NCBI GenBank assembly: GCA_001247695.2
Contig: LGRX02024707.1
Span: 56,720-120,719 of the forward strand
Source of the DNA: Cymbomonas tetramitiformis
Taxonomy: Eukaryota; Chlorophyta; Pyramimonadophyceae; Pyramimonadales; Pyramimonadaceae
Direction: 5' to 3'
Length of the DNA: 64,000 bases
Shown: positions 21,777-31,479 of the stretch, piece after piece
How positions within the stretch are numbered: position 1 is the first letter of the stretch
Layout: each line of letters opens with the position of its first letter
The notes under the pieces: generated by a model
Database searches by the model: none
What the model saw: only the letters and a program-made list of their open reading frames with translations
What the model was told of the DNA's origin: nothing
Position numbers and translations under genes: made by a program

Positions 21777-22760
21777 ATTCAACGTTAGGAAGTTTTGAAA
21801 GTCACTAGAAATTAAGGGATGAATTCTAAGACAGCGAAAAAAGTTGGTTTTTGAATAGAAAAAAAATTGTGAGAAATATGGCCCGAAAACCGTTGTTTTC
21901 GGGCTGTTTTCAGCATTTTAGGCCTATTTCGGCTCAAATAGCCTTACGCCTACGGTTTAATGTCATGTTTGCGAAGTTTTGAAGGTTGCCTTACCCCATT
22001 ACAACATATCCAAGTGTCACACAAAAGTTGGTTCTTGAAATTCTTTTATTTTTTTTAAGAAATATGGCCCGAAAACCGCTGTTTTCGGGCTGTTTTCAGC
22101 ATTTTAGGCCTATTTCGGCTCAAATAGCCTTACGCCTACGGTTTAATGTCATGTTTGCGAAGTTTTGAAGGTTGTCTTACCCCACCACAACATATCCAAG
22201 TGTCACACAAAAGTTGTTTCTTGAAATTTTTTTTTTTTTGAGAAATATGGCCCGAAAACCGCTGTTTTCGGGCTGTTTTCAGCATTTTAGGCCTATTTTG
22301 GCTCAAATAGCCTTACGCCTACGGTTTAATGTTATGTTTGCGAAGTTTTGAAGGTTGCCTTACCCCACCACAACATATCCAAGTGTCACACAAAAGTTGG
22401 TTCTTGAATTTTTTATTTTTTTGAGAAATATGGCCCGAAAACCGTTGTTTTCGGGCTGTTTTCTGCATTTTAGGCCTATTTTGGCTCAAATAGCCTTACG
22501 CCTACGGTTTAATGTCATCTTTGCGACGATTTGAAGGTTGCCTTACCTCACCACAACCTATCTAAGGCACAACAAGTTGTTTGAATGAAGAAATGATCTT
22601 CATTTGCCCGATAACTCGTATGTTTCGGGCTCTTTTCGGCTAATTTTCATAATTTCAGATATATTTTTGATAATAATGCCTTATGCCCTTGGTGTAATGA
22701 TGCATTTTTCAGGTTTGGAGTTTGGAATTAACCCTTTAAGGCCACAATTCTAAGGCACAA
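21777..22760. repeat. 183-bp satellite with internal hairpins, about 5 copies
   Basis: A landmark GCGAAGTTTTGAAGG recurs at 21,971, 22,157 and 22,340, with variants at 21,789 and 22,523 (periods 182-186). Each unit includes the hairpin CCCGAAAAC-CGCT-GTTTTCGGG and GGCCTATTT...AAATAGCC. Units at the right edge are strongly diverged, as in a satellite that grew from one side. Confidence 0.92.
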
Positions 22761-22969
22761 CCAGTTTTTGAAATAAGGCAAAACAATAATTTGTTTAAAA
22801 AAAAATTGTATGTCACACCTTGACCGTCCACCTATTTTCTTGAGGCACAAGAGTCACGAGAGAGGCACGGGAGGTGATCAAAATAGCAATCCTAGGATGC
22901 GTTGATGCTCCGCATCGGATAGATGATAATAATCTTTCCTTCCTATTCTGCGTTTGGTCATGATCACAT

Positions 22970-25964
22970 CTACACACGCAATGTGGTGGGAATATGTAAG
23001 GCATTTTTACTAGTGTCCACAAAGTACTCCGTGCACGTCTCTTCATCACGCCATTCCAAGAAGCGGCCTTCCACAACATATTCCCCACACGTTGCATACA
23101 CCCCTTCCCCCGCCGGGCTGTAGTAATCGTCCTTCATCCCCGCCGGATCTTCAACCACTTGCACTCCACCAAGCGCCTTCACTAAATAGTAGGAGTGCAA
23201 GTCATCTCCCCCAGATGGCCGTGCAAAAATGCTCCCCCGCGCAACCATCACGCCCATCTCATGCGCGGCCTCCGCCGCTTGACGTCGTGTTTGCCGGGCT
23301 TGCGTTGCCTCTTTCACCGTCAAAGTGAACGGCACCCACTCGTCCACATGGCTCTTGTAGTGGCACCCCGCACTATCCGGGTGCGCCCGCTCGCACTGCG
23401 CATAGCAGTACTCACAATAGCACTGCCGGTCCCGCTTCAAACCCACCAGCAGTCCAACCCCCGCGCGCACGGAGTGCAACCGGAGGGTTCGGTCGACCGT
23501 GTCAAAAACCGGACCCGATTCATCCACGTCGCCTTTTTCACTAGGAAAAAGAACCGCTTGCAAAACTGTGAGCCTCGGGACCATGTCGTGTCCTTAGGGT
23601 CTTGCAGCCTTTCAATACAAAACTCCCATAAATGCCTGGCGCATGTTATTCCGCCATACCACTTGTCCGGGGTAGCCATCACCGCCAGACTCGCCTCATG
23701 CTTGACAATCACCCCCATTGCATCTTGCTCGCCTCGTGCGTGGGCTGTCTCAAATAAGTTGCGCTGGCATGGGATCCCAAGCCCTCTCACCCACTCCGCG
23801 CACATCGGGCGGCCGCTCTCCACGACGTCCGCAAATGCCGTTCCGCACTTGTTCTGCACCGCGCTCCCATCCGCCCACTCGTGTACGAATTTCGGCAGCG
23901 GGATGCCTCTCTTGATGAAATAGTCCTTCACAATAAGCATGCGCATGTGTTGGATGGAGCGATGGCTATGTGGCATGTCGTCGCCGATGAGGTAGATGTA
24001 GTCCTTGATAATGATGGGGTTCTCCTCCGTGGACTGCACACCATCCACCGGGCCATATGCGTGTCTCCATATGACACAACACAAAAATGAAGCTTGCTTC
24101 ACAATCCAATGCAACGATTGGATGGCTCGCGGGATGTTGAGGGCATGGTTTTCGCTGAAATCAAATAGAAGGAGGGTGTGATCCATTGGCAAGTTCGCTT
24201 TACACTTACAGTATTGAACATGGTCATGGAGTGCTGTGCCATGAAGCAATGGTAGGCGTATGGCTTCAGAAACGGACATGCCCGTCCGTCTACACCGTCC
24301 AGCTTGCCTATCCCCCAACCGTCCGGGGTTTTCAACACAAACTTCCCCGTGCATACGCAGTTGGGAGACTCTCCAGGCGTGTGCCCAAGGAGTGCACTCT
24401 GCAGCTTTGCGAGGAGCTCGCCCACCGGGGTCCGCTTTTGAACGTATTGAACTCGGTGCTTGTTCTTGCCGTCCTCGTCGACCCCCACAAGGGCACTCTC
24501 GTAGGTGTTCCACTCCACCGGTGTCGGGTTGGACACCTCTGTCGCGCACAAACTCAGGTTCTGCAGCGGCCCGCAGTCTTTGCATGACTGGTCCAAACAA
24601 GCCAGCTCGTGAAAGTCTGCGCGCTCGCCAGATTCCAGAGTTCTCCTTGGACACAGCAGGGAGGCTGTAAACCCTGAAGTCGAACGGGTCACCTCTGCCC
24701 GTCCACATACCACATCTGGGAACCCTGGAGGTGGTTTGCGATTGGACATGACGGCACGCTGTCCCCCAGTGTGAGGACAGCACTCCCTGTCCGGGCATTC
24801 ACACTTGGAGTGCAAACGCTCGTGTGCCCGCTGGTATGCGGTCACCGCCAACCTCATATCCTCGCGGTATCTACAGCAGCAGGAGATGATGTCCCGTCTA
24901 GTGAGTCGTCGCACTTGCTTCGGTTTGTTCTGCTCGAAACACCGCAGCCCAATCTTGATGTCAGGCTCCTTCTTCTGGAACTTGCGGTACACCTCTAGTT
25001 GTGTCATTTCTAACCAGTGTTTGGGCGCCTTCTCAGTCGTCCCGTCAGGATGCTTCAGCTTCAGGACGTCCCGCTTGGAAGTTGACACACGTGTTATTCC
25101 AGGACTGAGCCAGAAGTCGTGGATCTTCGCAATAAACAGCTCATTTGCCATTTGGTTAGCCAAGTTTCGATTCTTTCTAACCAGGCCTTCCAGAAGCCCA
25201 CTTCGAAGCCTTCGTACAGTCCCCAAGCTCGCGCCATCCAGCAAAATGCGATGCCCCACTATCCCAATAACCACAACCGGACGTCGAATGCCCAATACAT
25301 CCGCGATCCTGTTCTCCATACCCCGTGCGGCTTCTCCAAACGCCATTGCAGCACCAGACAGTTGAGTGTCCTGGTTCTGATTGGTTCTGGTTGTTGCCAA
25401 AGTTGAAAAAGAATCCCGAAAACTTGACACCATTATCTGTCCAACGCTCTCCTCTGCGCTGGCCAAAAGCGTGCGCAAGAGATTTTGATTATCCGCGTTC
25501 AGTGTGCGTATGTAGTTCGCCAACGCCCCAGCTATAATTCCCGGCGAGTTCTGGAACACCGCGCCGATCTTCTTATTCCAGTACGACTGGCTTCCACGCG
25601 GGACCACTGCGGTTACCTCGGAAGCTTGTGCTCTACTAGCGTCCGCGCATGTTGCGGTAGAATCCAGTCTCAGGCATTTCTTAGAACGAGAAATCCTTTG
25701 GCGTTGCACATTACTCGCGCGACGTTTGATCGCAGTCGAAGTTGGCTCAGCCGCCTCCGCGACCTGGTCTGCAAGCGGCGTTCCCGCACTTCCTGCCCCT
25801 GTATCACGCCAATGCGCTGCAAACTCCGAAATTTCTCTACTCAGCTCAATCCCGCGTTCCACATTCTCCTCCGCAATAGGATAGTCAGTTGGGAAATCTT
25901 TCGCCTGTTCACCAATGCTAGACAGCCAAGGCAAAATATCCAGCAGAAAACCATCTGAAGACAT
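22970..25964 (-). pseudogene. DDE-type transposase-like gene, two frameshifts
   Basis: Starts at ATG 25,964. After an N-terminal helical region comes TRVSTSKRDVLK, then a Cys-rich cluster (SCCCRYREDM, CECPDRECCPH), a second Cys cluster (CLDQSCKDCG), and a core with FDFSENHALN, ADGSAVQNKC and a GEQDAMGV-H-E block. This motif series (DFSEN, DG-A-Q, late Asp/Glu) belongs to a large family of transposase-like genes in animals and algae that I cannot name precisely. Near 24,205 a small insertion (about 5 nt, TGTAAG/TGTAAA) changes frame, and near 23,541 a run of five A changes it again; the C-terminus continues to 22,970. A diverged, truncated paralogue lies at 31.5-33.5 kb in the opposite orientation. 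Likely defective. Confidence 0.6.
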
Positions 25965-26112
25965 GATATATCTCTTCTAATGTATGCCACTGATAAGCAG
26001 CCTTGCATTATTATCCGTTATGCTTTACATGTTTGTGTAGGTAGTGTTTCAAAAAGTAAACAATCTGAACTTTTGCTTTTGCACTTGGCATGTAAAAAAA
26101 ACAACACAAAAA

Positions 26113-26164
26113 ACCGCCCGCGCGATGTTCCTAGTCACAGGAGGGCTTTCATCGCGCGGGCGGT
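26113..26164. ncRNA. hairpin 1 of a covarying pair
   Basis: ACCGCCCGCGCGATG pairs perfectly with CATCGCGCGGGCGGT, around a 22-base loop. Lies between two divergent genes (25,964 minus and 26,581 plus). Whether it acts as RNA or DNA is unknown. Confidence 0.6.
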
Positions 26165-26226
26165 ATCAGCTTCAGTGAATTTATAGTGAATTTATATTAG
26201 ATCTTACAATTTCGACTACACAAAAA

Positions 26227-26278
26227 ACCGCCCGTGCGATGTTCCTAGTCACAGGAGGGCTTTCATCGCACGGGCAGT
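26227..26278. ncRNA. hairpin 2 of a covarying pair
   Basis: Same 22-base loop as hairpin 1. One stem pair changes from C-G to T-A on both arms (CCCGTGCG/CGCACGGG), and one outer pair is lost (GGGCAG). Spacing between the two hairpins is 114 bp. Confidence 0.6.
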
Positions 26279-26580
26279 TTGACAGTAGAATGTAACTTTT
26301 CACATTGTGCACCAGAGTTCACCAAGCGCGACTCAAATTGCAACGGTTCAATTACCTAGGTATGCCTCGATTCGTGCGTGAGTGTGAATTCTGTTTAGGA
26401 GGCAACAAAAACAAAGCACAAGTGCGTTGCTGGTGGGGGCCAGATTGCGATTTGTGGTATATCACAGAGTACTCAGAGCATTGGGCGTGTTATATATCCT
26501 TCTGCTCAAACAACCTTCATAGATCAAGAGTCGTTGGACGACACCCCTGGTGTCAACTGGGAACTTATCGATAATTGAAC

Positions 26581-29291
26581 ATGTCGCGCCGCGGTAATGA
26601 TAAGTCGTCAGGGACCCAACAACCTACGAAGAGATCCCAGCTAGCGCGTGGGAGCGCTTTGGTGGACCAGGGGGCTAAGATTTCAGAAGCCTCCAAGTCA
26701 AGAAAGCAGCTAACATTTCCAACGCATATCTGCCAAGTGGCTTACTGCTCGCACTCTCGGGTTCCTGGAAGGGTGCCAGTATTGGACAAGAATTGCCGAG
26801 TTTGTGGGGCTTACTTTCACCGGGCATGTGGTGCGGGCGCAACCTACCCCGAGGAATGCGGACATTGCGGAAGTTGGGTTGCCGACTTCTGTCTGTTTTG
26901 CGCCAAGGGTAAGGTGGATGGCTCACCACCCGGGCATGCATGCCGCAACTGCAAGCGCAGCTTCCATGGGGTATGCGCCTATGGCTTCAAGAAGAACCCC
27001 GACGAGTCCTGGTGCCACCGCCCGGGTTGCGACGGCAAGAGTGGGTTTCAGAGGAGGTGCAGGCCTCGCGAATATCCTGCTGGGCTGATGGACGAGCTGA
27101 AGCAGCGCAACCGGGGCGGGTTTGTGCGTGGATGGGCTGCTGAAGCTGCAGTTGCTGCTGGGCAGCAGGAGACCGAGGGGGTTCAGCAGGCTGTTGGTGA
27201 AGTTCTTGCAGAAGCTGTGGCTGCAATAGTTGCTGCAGCTGGGCAGCAGGAGATCGTGGAGGAGGAGCAGGCTGCTGGCGAAGTTGCTGCAGAAGCTGTG
27301 GCTGCTGGAGCTGCTGCAGCTGGGGGGCAGCAGGAGATCGTGGAGGAGGAGCAGGCTGCTGGCGAAGTTGCTGCAGTAGCTGTGGCTGCTGGAGCTGCGG
27401 CAGCTGGGGGGCAGCAGGAGATCGTGGAGGCTGCTGGTGAAGACGCTGGGGGGCAGGATGGCAACGAGGTGGCGGAGGAGCAGCAGGGTCCGGGTGCTGC
27501 TCTGGATGCCAAGTCTCAGGCGATCCTGACAGAAGCGCTCGGAAGCTTTGGCGATTTGTCGGAGGTGGAGAAGGAGATGGTGGCACAGCTGTCTGTAACA
27601 GAAGACATGCCAGGTGAGGATACAGTCGACCAGGCACATGCGCCAGTCCTACTGTCTCTGCTCGCATTCTTTTAGGAAGAGCTTGAAACTGTTGAAAATA
27701 CTGAAAAACACATAAGTTATTTTGGCTGCAGGAGCAACTGTTCATGTTCCTGTTGCTGAGGAGCAGCCGGAGATGGAGATCGCGGTGGATCAGCAGGGTG
27801 TGGCAGCTGGAGGTGCTGCTGCCGTATCAGCACCTTGCCCTTCAGAAGACCTGCAAGGTGAGGCTACTTGCGACCACCGGACATACTCTGCTCGCATTCT
27901 TTTAGGAGGGAAAGAGTAACAGCACGAAACGGGAAAAAAACTGAAAAAGTGTAGTTTGTCTTGGCTGCAGGAGCAGCTGTTCTTGTAGCTGTTACTGAGG
28001 AGCAGCCTGAGATGGAGAACGCGGAGGAGGCGCAGGGTGTGGCATCTGGAGGTGCTGTTGCCGTGGGGGGGGGGAGGAGGGCGCGGGTGCAGCGGCGCAG
28101 CCCGAGGGGGAGGCGGATGCGGAGTGGGGTTTCGCATGTCCCCGGGACTGGCGTGAGCAGCTGGCGGAAAACGGGTTTTTTTGCGGACACCTGGAGGACC
28201 CGATTCCCGTGGCCGATCTCGTGAAGGAGTTCCACGCCGGGTACGTGAGCAAAGACGTGAAGTACAACTTCTCCAGCTTCAAGCAAGATGGTATTAAGGT
28301 CAACACGGTGAAAGACGAAACGCGGCTCATCGGGAACATCGTGGAGGGCAGCCAGCTGGGGAAGCGGGTGGATTATATTGGTGGGGAGTTGATGAAGCGT
28401 CTGGAAGGCGAGGGGGGGTCGGGCACCCCCCTATATGCAAAGGGGGAGCTGGAACTACGGCAGGGGAACATGGCCAAGACCGTATTGATCACGCAATAAG
28501 GTGCAGGCAGGCAGGCGAACCACCGCGACCACGGTGCGTATGGGGTGCTGTTTGTCATGTCCGACTGCTACCAGTTTCGGGCGTACCCTGGTTCGCACTT
28601 GGCGGCGAACAAGTCGAGGGTGGCGTCCATTGAGTCGATCACCCTCCACCTACCGGCGAAGAGCGTGATCGTCTTCAACGGGAAGCTGATACACGGTGCG
28701 GTGGAGTACGTGTCCTCCGGCTGGGCTCGGCTATCAGCCCACTTGTACGTGGACAAGAAGGGGGTGCCGATGCCGGAGGATACCACCTGGCCCGTGAAGG
28801 GTACTTTCGGCTTGGATGTGTCGATCACCCCCGTGGACTCCCGGCTATTACTCCAAACTCCCCCTCCCCAGCCGTATTGGCTGACGGCGCTGTTTGCGGA
28901 GAAGGAGTTCAGCGCCGCGTGTCCCCAGGGCTGTCACGCCGTGGGGCCTGAACTGGAGGCGCGCCTCACGCTCCGCAACATCACGCGTGGGGACACTGCG
29001 TTCGGCCGGGTGGTTGTGCATGAGAAGCACACCACCCTGTTTTGGATCGCGGGCTGTCCGGTGAAGCCACGGGGGGCACGTGCGGGCAATGGCCTGTGGG
29101 TATGCTCGAAAGCATTCCAATCTAAAGCTTTCCTCACAGCGGTCTTCGGACCTGGCAGCTCCCCCAGTTGTTTCGTCGCCTGTATGCCGTGCAGGTTCAC
29201 GACAGTGGGTTCCGATCTTCCTCCGCTAGGCTCGACGCATTCCTTGCGACCGCAGTTAAACAAAATTCTCTTTAGCCCTCTTCACTCTTGA
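26581..29291 (+). pseudogene. zinc-finger / 2OG-Fe(II) dioxygenase gene with exon repeats
   Basis: ATG at 26,581. Exon 1 (to 27,613) encodes a Cys/His-rich double PHD-like module (CRVCGAYFHRAC, CGHC, CLFCAKG, CRNCKRSFHGVC, CHRPGC), then 28-residue Ala/Glu repeats (QQEIVEEEQAAGEVAA). Exon 2 is 27,732-27,857 and exon 3 starts at 27,971; both introns are phase 1 and begin GTGAGG. A ten-G run at 28,068-28,077 shifts frame into ACPRDWREQLAENGFF and later VLITQ, where an in-frame TAA (28,497-28,499) stands just before HRDHGAYGVL (HxD). The distal His (KLIHGA) and Arg (ARLSAHLYVD) of a 2OG-Fe(II) dioxygenase follow. The substrate is unknown; PHD plus dioxygenase suggests a chromatin or DNA target. 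With a frameshift and a stop, this copy is probably dead unless the G-run is an assembly error. Confidence 0.62.
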
Positions 29292-29593
29292 CACTTTGGG
29301 TGGTAGCGCAACTCGCACACCTTGCATCGTGTCACGAAAGCCCCCTTATCACAATAGCAGCACCTATCTTCCGGAAGTACCTCTTTACATGCACCACACT
29401 GCACCGCCGGATACTTTTTATTCGCGCAGCTAAAGTGAAAGCTCCTATTGCAAACCCTACAAGTCTGCGCTGGAATTAGTTTACTGTCGCATCCATCGAC
29501 ATGGCAGCGGTGGTATTCAGGGGCGTTTCGGGGCATTTTCCCCGCACGGGTTTTGGCAGGCGCGTTGTTTCCGCCTCGGTTTCTTGAGGTCAT
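29282..29593 (-). CDS. small zinc-finger protein, PHD/RING-like
   Basis: ATG at 29,593, 103 residues. A basic N-terminus (MTSRNRGGNN) is followed by CHVDGC, CRVCNRSFHFSC, CGAC, CCYCDKG and CKVCELRYHPKC, a two-site zinc module. The same Cys/His series forms the N-terminus of the dioxygenase gene on the opposite strand. The 3' ends of the two genes overlap by ten bases tail to tail. Its promoter side carries the 104-bp repeats with TATA and CRE-like boxes. May be the first exon of a longer gene: the frame ends soon after the last Cys pair. Confidence 0.55.
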   Translation of the reverse strand: MTSRNRGGNNAPAKTRAGKMPRNAPEYHRCHVDGCDSKLIPAQTCRVCNRSFHFSCANKKYPAVQCGACKEVLPEDRCCYCDKGAFVTRCKVCELRYHPKCQE

Positions 29594-29676
29594 TGCAGTT
29601 TCCGAAGTGCTAGCTCTAAGAAGTGTTCTTCAAGAATGGTTTCCGCTCGCTTGCACCAACTAGGGCGCTGAGACGC

Positions 29677-30160
29677 AGTAACTGTGCATGCATGTGTGAC
29701 GTCAGCTCAGTATAAATCGAGGACAAAACCGCCCAAGCATTTCTCGTACGTCGATGGATCTGGGATCGGATCCGACATACGAGAAAAGTTCATGCACGTG
29801 TGACGTCAGCTCAGTATAAATCGAGGACAAAACCGCCCAAGCATTTCTCGTACGTCGATGGATCTGGGATCGGATCCGACATACGAGAAATGTTCATGCA
29901 CGTGTGACGTCAGCTCAGTATAAATCGAGGACAAAACCGCCCAAGCATTTCTCGTACGTCGATGGATCTGGGATCGGATCCGACATACGAGAAAAGTTTA
30001 TGCACGTTTGACATCAGCTTATTATAAATCGAGGACAAAACCGCCCAAGCATTTCTCGTACGTCGATGGATCTGGGATCGGATCCGACATACGAGAAATG
30101 TTCATGCACGTGTGACGTCAGCTCAGTATGAATCGAGGACAAAACCGCCCAAGCATTTCG
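29677..30160. promoter_or_regulatory. array A of a 104-bp promoter-like repeat, 5 units
   Basis: TGACGTCA boxes lie at 29,697, 29,801, 29,905, 30,009 (TGACATCA) and 30,113, exactly 104 bp apart. Each is followed 10-20 bp later by TATAAAT and then by an inverted repeat (TTTCTCGTACGTCG ... CGACATACGAGAAA) around GGATC repeats. TGACGTCA is the palindromic CRE/bZIP site. The array lies upstream of the zinc-finger gene at 29,282-29,593. It runs into the assembly gap. Confidence 0.85.
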
Positions 30161-30180
30161 NNNNNNNNNNNNNNNNNNNN
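30161..30180. other. assembly gap (20 N)
   Basis: A run of 20 N inside the 104-bp repeat region; the true length is unknown and repeat collapse is likely. Confidence 1.
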
Positions 30181-30487
30181 TGATACGGGGAAGTTACTAG
30201 AGGTTGTGAGAAGTATTTGGAGGTCATCCCTAGGCAGTGTGAAGCGGAATTTCACATCGGGTCATATTCACGGGGTGCTGGGGAGCTAATTTCGTCTGTA
30301 AAATGGCCGCTGTACCGAACTTGCATATCTTGCGGGCGCGTGAGATATGTGAGTGATACGGGGAAGTTATTCGAGGTTGTGAGAAGTATTTGGAGGTCAT
30401 CCCTAGGCAGTGTGAAGCGGAATTTCACATCGGGTCATATTCACGGGGTGCTGGGGAGCTAATTTCTTCTGTAAAATGGCTGCTGTA
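30181..30487. repeat. 173-bp direct duplication
   Basis: The block starting TGATACGGGGAAGTTA at 30,181 returns at 30,354 with very few changes and ends near 30,487. Confidence 0.92.
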
Positions 30488-30524
30488 TGAGCTGACGTCA
30501 TTTTTGCCCAAGCATTTCGGATTT

Positions 30525-30660
30525 CGGAGCACGGGTTTTGGCAGGCGCGTTTTTTCCGCCTCGGTTTCTTGAGGTCATTGCAGTTTCCGAAGTGCTAGCT
30601 CTAAGAAGTGTTCTTCAAGAATGGCTTCCGCTCGCTTGCACCAACTGGGGCGCTGAGACG
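30525..30660. repeat. duplicate of the zinc-finger gene start and 5' flank
   Basis: ACGGGTTTTGGCAGGCGCG through CTTGCACCAACTGGGGCGCT repeats 29,545-29,672 almost exactly, including the start codon region of the 29,282-29,593 gene. The coding sequence behind it is gone, so only promoter, leader and the first codons were copied. Confidence 0.85.
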
Positions 30661-30779
30661 TTGTACCCGTGCTCATAACACGTACTGTCCCATTTTACGC
30701 CTGCGCAATGTTACTACTAACACGTAGTGTCCCATTTTACACCTGCGCAATGATCCATCGCTGCAGTATCTGTCGCTGC

Positions 30780-31265
30780 AGTAACTGTGCATGCATGTGT
30801 GACGTCAGCTCAGTATAAATCGAGGACAAAACCGCCCAAGCATTTCGGGTACGTCGATGGATCTGGGATCGGATCCGACATACGAGAAATGTGCATGCAC
30901 GTGTGACGTCAGCTCATTATAAATCGAGGACAAAACCGCCCAAGCATTTCTCGTACGTCGATGGATCTGGGATCGGATCCGACATACGAGAAATGTTCAT
31001 GCACGTGTGACGTCAGCTCAGTATAAATCGAGGACAAAACCGCCCAAGCATTTCTCGTACGTCGATGGATCTGGGATCGGATCCGACATACGAGAAATGT
31101 TCATGCACGTGTGACGTCAGCTCAGTATAAATCGAGGACAAAACCGCCCAAGCATTTCTCGTACGTCGATGGATCTGGGATCGGATCCGACATACGAGAA
31201 ATGTTCATGCACGTGTCACGTCAGCTCAGTATGAATCGAGGACAAAACCGCCCAAGCATTTCGTG
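30780..31265. promoter_or_regulatory. array B of the 104-bp promoter-like repeat, 5 units
   Basis: CRE-like boxes at 30,800, 30,904, 31,008, 31,112 and 31,216 (last one TCACGTCA), again exactly 104 bp apart and each with TATAAAT (TATGAAT in the last). It points toward both the duplicated gene start on the left and the transposase-like gene beginning near 31,480 on the right. Confidence 0.85.
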
Positions 31266-31479
31266 GAAGTAAGTATGTGAAAATGCTTGAAGAGAAAGAC
31301 AAACTTGTATATATTACTATGGATATGCATACGCGATATGTCTTGGAATCGGAGCAAACGGTGTAGGAGGGCGCGAATATGGGTGGCAGCACGAAGCGGC
31401 GCCCCAATCCCACAAGCTTTAACGGTATGAATATCTACACCCCGAAACGTGTGTACAATACACATGTGATTGTGCTGCT

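Noticed and set aside
24195..24212. Intron at GTAAGTGTAAAG in the transposase-like gene
   Set aside because: It would be about 12 nt; a small duplication causing a frameshift is more likely.
29677..31265. CRISPR array
   Set aside because: Units are fully tandem without unique spacers and the genome is eukaryotic.
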